Shown piece after piece: positions 45,301 through 47,669 of a stretch of 47,669 bases of DNA. A program made the translations under genes and the position numbers. Position 1 is the stretch's first letter. Every line of letters starts with the position of its first letter. The notes beneath the pieces are model-generated. The model made no database searches, was not told the DNA's origin, and saw nothing but the letters and a program-made list of their open reading frames with translations. The stretch is from Hassallia byssoidea VB512170 (lineage in GTDB: Bacteria > Cyanobacteriota > Cyanobacteriia > Cyanobacteriales > Nostocaceae): the NCBI RefSeq assembly GCF_000817785.2, contig NZ_JTCM02000049.1:1-47669 (forward strand). The letters are read 5' to 3'.

Positions 45301-45330
45301 ATACCTAACTTCGAGCGAGAAGTCGGGTAT
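45301..45330. terminator. Hairpin after the glycosyltransferase gene
   Basis: ATACCTAACTTC and GAAGTCGGGTAT arms with one mismatch and one G-T pair and a short loop. There is no T tract, so it may be a dispersed stem-loop repeat rather than an intrinsic terminator. Confidence 0.45.
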
Positions 45331-45449
45331 CTGAACAAGTTAGAAAAAACTGAACAGAAAATCTAAACCAATTCTCAGCTTAAATTAATTTAGTCAGGGG
45401 AATGAGGCTTTAAAGTGTCATTAGAGACGAATTTAAGGACACTAAAGCT

Positions 45450-45926
45450 ATGAAATTCAAGTTTTTAGCAGTTTTGGGTATCGCTGCTGTTTTAAGCGTA
45501 AGCTATGCAAAAGAGGCAACCTCAAAGCAAGTAAGTACGCAGATGCAGCATACAACGGCAAGTACTACTGTTGCACAAGCGACGCAAGGTACAGCCACAG
45601 ATTCTGGAACTTTTAAAGCTGGGGAACACCCTACTCAAGGTACGGTTAGCGTAGTTACCGATAAAGGAAAACGCTACCTAGAGTTTGATCAAAGTTTCAA
45701 AACTGATAATGGTCCCGACTTATACGTGATTTTGCATCGTTCGGATGCACCCCCAATAACGGGTATTAAAAAGAAAGATTATGCAAGCATTGCCCGTTTA
45801 CAAAAGACAAGCGGTGCTCAACGTTATGCGCTTCCTGACAATGTTAATTTAGCAGACTTTCGTTCTGTGGCGGTATGGTGTCGTAAATTCAATGCTACTT
45901 TTGGCTACGCACCTTTGGGTAAATAG
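45450..45926 (+). CDS. Secreted DM13-domain protein
   Basis: 158 residues. The N-terminus MKFKFLAVLGIAAVLSVSYA is a signal peptide, followed by a Ser/Thr/Gln-rich linker and a DM13 domain (about 48-156): GTFKAGEHPTQGTVSV, YLEFDQSFKTDNGPDLYVIL and AVWCRKFNATFGYAPL with the conserved Cys. DM13 domains are proposed to take part in periplasmic redox or electron transfer. It stands alone, with a good AAGGA leader, 165 bp before the sensor kinase. Confidence 0.88.
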   Translation: MKFKFLAVLGIAAVLSVSYAKEATSKQVSTQMQHTTASTTVAQATQGTATDSGTFKAGEHPTQGTVSVVTDKGKRYLEFDQSFKTDNGPDLYVILHRSDAPPITGIKKKDYASIARLQKTSGAQRYALPDNVNLADFRSVAVWCRKFNATFGYAPLGK

Positions 45927-46091
45927 TTATACTGTGAGTAGCAAGCATGAAGGAGGTAATTGGTAATTAAATTTGTGAGTTAGGAGTTAGGAGTTAAGTA
46001 TAAGAAAATACAAATACGAAAAGTATTCAATTGAATTCGCTATTACTCTTAACTCCTTAATATTTAATCCTAACTATAGCCAAACATAAGA

Positions 46092-47534
46092 GTGAATCAA
46101 ATCAAGAAAATTTGCAGAAATATTGACCCGTTTTCATTGCGGGTGCGCTTAACAATTGGTGTTGCTGCGGTTTCAGCTTTGGGATTAGGTAGCCTCGCTA
46201 TCTGGACAAGTTGGGAAATGCAACAAATTTTGATTGATAGTCATAAACATAGTATTGAACAAATTGCTACACGTTTACCGCGTGATGTGCAACTTTATAG
46301 TGAAATGTTGCCCCCCGAAACAGGGTTGCAAAAGGCAATTAATAACTTAACTAGTGCAAATACATTGTTATGGGTAAAAAATCCTGAAAGCAAAATGCTG
46401 GTAAAATCTACCATTGGCAATTTGCTATCTGATTCTACAGCAGCCGAGTTAATGTCTTTGACAGAAATGCCGGCTAAACCCCAGGTTCACAAAGTTAGTC
46501 AACGCTACTTTGTTTTATATTGTAATTCATTGCGCGTGCAGGGCAAGGTGCTGGGAAATCTGTTTGTTGTGCAGGATATTACCTACGAACAAACAATGTT
46601 TCAAGCAATGCTGAGGAGTTTGAGTATTGCCAGTGTTTTGGCGATTCTGATGATTTCTGTGGCGATCGCCTTTTATATTAAACGTTCTTTGCAACCTCTG
46701 CGCCAGCTTAGTCAAATGACAGAAGTTATTTCTGCTGAAGATTTACCAGAAGCGCATTTATATCTTGATAACGCACCTAGCGAAGTTAAAGAATTAACGC
46801 AAACATTCAATATGATGTTATCTCGCCTCTCTCAATCTTGGGAGCAAGAGCGACAATTTGTTAGTAATGTTTCTCACGAATTACGCACGCCTTTAACTAT
46901 TGTACATGGTTACTTGCAAAGCGTATTGCGGCGGCAAAATAACTTAACAGAAATTCAACGCGAAGCTTTAGAAACAGCTGCATCCGAAGCCGAACGCACG
47001 ATTCGACTTTTACAAGATTTACTTGACTTAGCACGGGCAGATAGTGGTTATTTGCATTTTCGGATAGAACCTTGCGTGCTGAATGACTTAGTTGCAGAAG
47101 TTGTGACTATGGCAAAAAAGTATAGCGATCGCACTATTATAATTGAATCAAAAAATGAATCACTCTTAGTAAAAGCAGACTACAACCGCCTCAAACAAGT
47201 ATTGCTTAATTTAATTGATAATGCTGTTAAGTATTCGCAACCCGATACAACCGTGATTGTGAAGTTATATCAACAAGAAGAATCGGCAATAATTCAAGTT
47301 CGCGACAAAGGTTATGGGATTCCTTTACAACACCAATCGCGGATTTTTGAGAGATTTTACCGTGTAGATGAAGCGCGTACAAGTTCCACCGGGGGTTGTG
47401 GTTTGGGGTTGTCGATTGTGAAGACACTTGTCGAGGGTATGGATGGAAGTGTCACAGTGCGATCGCGTTTAAGTGAAGGAAGTGTGTTTACAATCACCTT
47501 GCCCGCTTTGGGGACAAGGAGACAAGGGGGATAA
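46092..47534 (+). CDS. Membrane sensor histidine kinase
   Basis: 480 residues, GTG start. TM1 near 21-40, an extracytoplasmic sensor (about 45-165), TM2 near 175-197, HAMP (198-250), HisKA with His262 in FVSNVSHELRTPLTIVHGYL, and HATPase with NLIDNAVKYSQ, RDKGYGIP, FERFYRVDEAR and GGCGLGLSIVKTLVEG. All catalytic boxes are present, and topology matches the RpaA/NblS-like OmpR-partner class. No response regulator is present before the window ends, so the partner is unknown. It ends in a short repeat (GACAAGGAGACAAGG). Confidence 0.93.
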   Translation: MNQIKKICRNIDPFSLRVRLTIGVAAVSALGLGSLAIWTSWEMQQILIDSHKHSIEQIATRLPRDVQLYSEMLPPETGLQKAINNLTSANTLLWVKNPESKMLVKSTIGNLLSDSTAAELMSLTEMPAKPQVHKVSQRYFVLYCNSLRVQGKVLGNLFVVQDITYEQTMFQAMLRSLSIASVLAILMISVAIAFYIKRSLQPLRQLSQMTEVISAEDLPEAHLYLDNAPSEVKELTQTFNMMLSRLSQSWEQERQFVSNVSHELRTPLTIVHGYLQSVLRRQNNLTEIQREALETAASEAERTIRLLQDLLDLARADSGYLHFRIEPCVLNDLVAEVVTMAKKYSDRTIIIESKNESLLVKADYNRLKQVLLNLIDNAVKYSQPDTTVIVKLYQQEESAIIQVRDKGYGIPLQHQSRIFERFYRVDEARTSSTGGCGLGLSIVKTLVEGMDGSVTVRSRLSEGSVFTITLPALGTRRQGG

Positions 47535-47572
47535 GGAGACAAGGAGACAAGGGCGACGGGCGTGGGGGACAA

Positions 47573-47650
47573 GGGTTTCACACTCATGTAGACAAAAATG
47601 GACAGGCTTGTTTTAAAGATCCTCAACACGATAGCGAGTCACAAAGGATG
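47573..47650. repeat. Dispersed repeat, copy 2 (inverted)
   Basis: Exact reverse complement of 18-95. The two copies differ immediately outside: here TTCGCGCTTCGCG follows where copy 1 has the second fold-back arm. Confidence 0.8.
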
Positions 47651-47669
47651 TTCGCGCTTCGCGTCTGGT

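Overview
The window is chromosomal DNA of a filamentous, probably heterocyst-forming cyanobacterium (Nostocales). Signs of this are the many HIP1-type GCGATCGC octamers, the gltA then ndhA-ndhI-ndhG-ndhE order, a Hmp/Pil-type chemotaxis operon with a PATAN response regulator, and intergenic spacers filled with short degenerate repeats. No species can be named from the sequence alone.

Left flank (1-10.7 kb): an ABC transporter ATPase, then a five-gene leftward chemosensory operon (PATAN-CheY, CheY, CheW, methyl-accepting protein, hybrid CheA) resembling hmpA-E or pilG-H-I-J-L, which controls type IV pili and motility. The receptor has a GAF domain with a DPCF motif and a second cysteine in the positions used by bilin-binding cyanobacteriochromes.

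Centre (10,738-32,029): a complete type V-K CRISPR-associated transposon (CAST) of 21,292 bp, flanked by a 5-bp target duplication (TTAAG). Its left end with TnsB-type sites is followed by tnsB, tnsC, tniQ, the cargo, a MerR-type regulator (CvkR-like), cas12k, the tracrRNA, a seven-repeat CRISPR array, a separate homing repeat-spacer, and the right end. The homing spacer matches 17 nt at the 3' end of the adjacent tRNA-Leu(UAG) gene. The match lies next to a GGTT PAM, with the transposon end 61 bp away, so the element's own guide explains its position.

The cargo is a defence island in two modules. Module 1 (14.2-19.1 kb, AT-rich) is a tight operon of a Cas4/RecB-like nuclease, a long prokaryotic Argonaute with an apparently intact catalytic tetrad, a helical protein and an HELGH metallopeptidase. 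This is the least familiar system in the window. Module 2 (19.4-28.3 kb) has small unknown genes, a ribbon-helix-helix protein and a type I restriction-modification system (hsdR, hsdM, hsdS) interrupted by a REP-associated transposase with its REP palindromes and a PIN-type toxin-antitoxin pair. A broken copy of the 3' end of the cvkR-like gene at 19.3 kb, in the same orientation as the intact gene at 28.4 kb, brackets module 2 and suggests it arrived by recombination between related CAST elements.

Right flank (32.0-47.7 kb): tRNA-Leu, alanine racemase, an HNH endonuclease, a DHH phosphoesterase, SixA-type phosphatase, citrate synthase, the ndhAIGE cluster of the NDH-1 complex, NAD kinase, a RidA-family protein, a membrane glycosyltransferase, a DM13 protein and a sensor histidine kinase. 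A 78-bp sequence occurs in inverted orientation at the two extremes of the window, so the window may be a contig bounded by a dispersed repeat.
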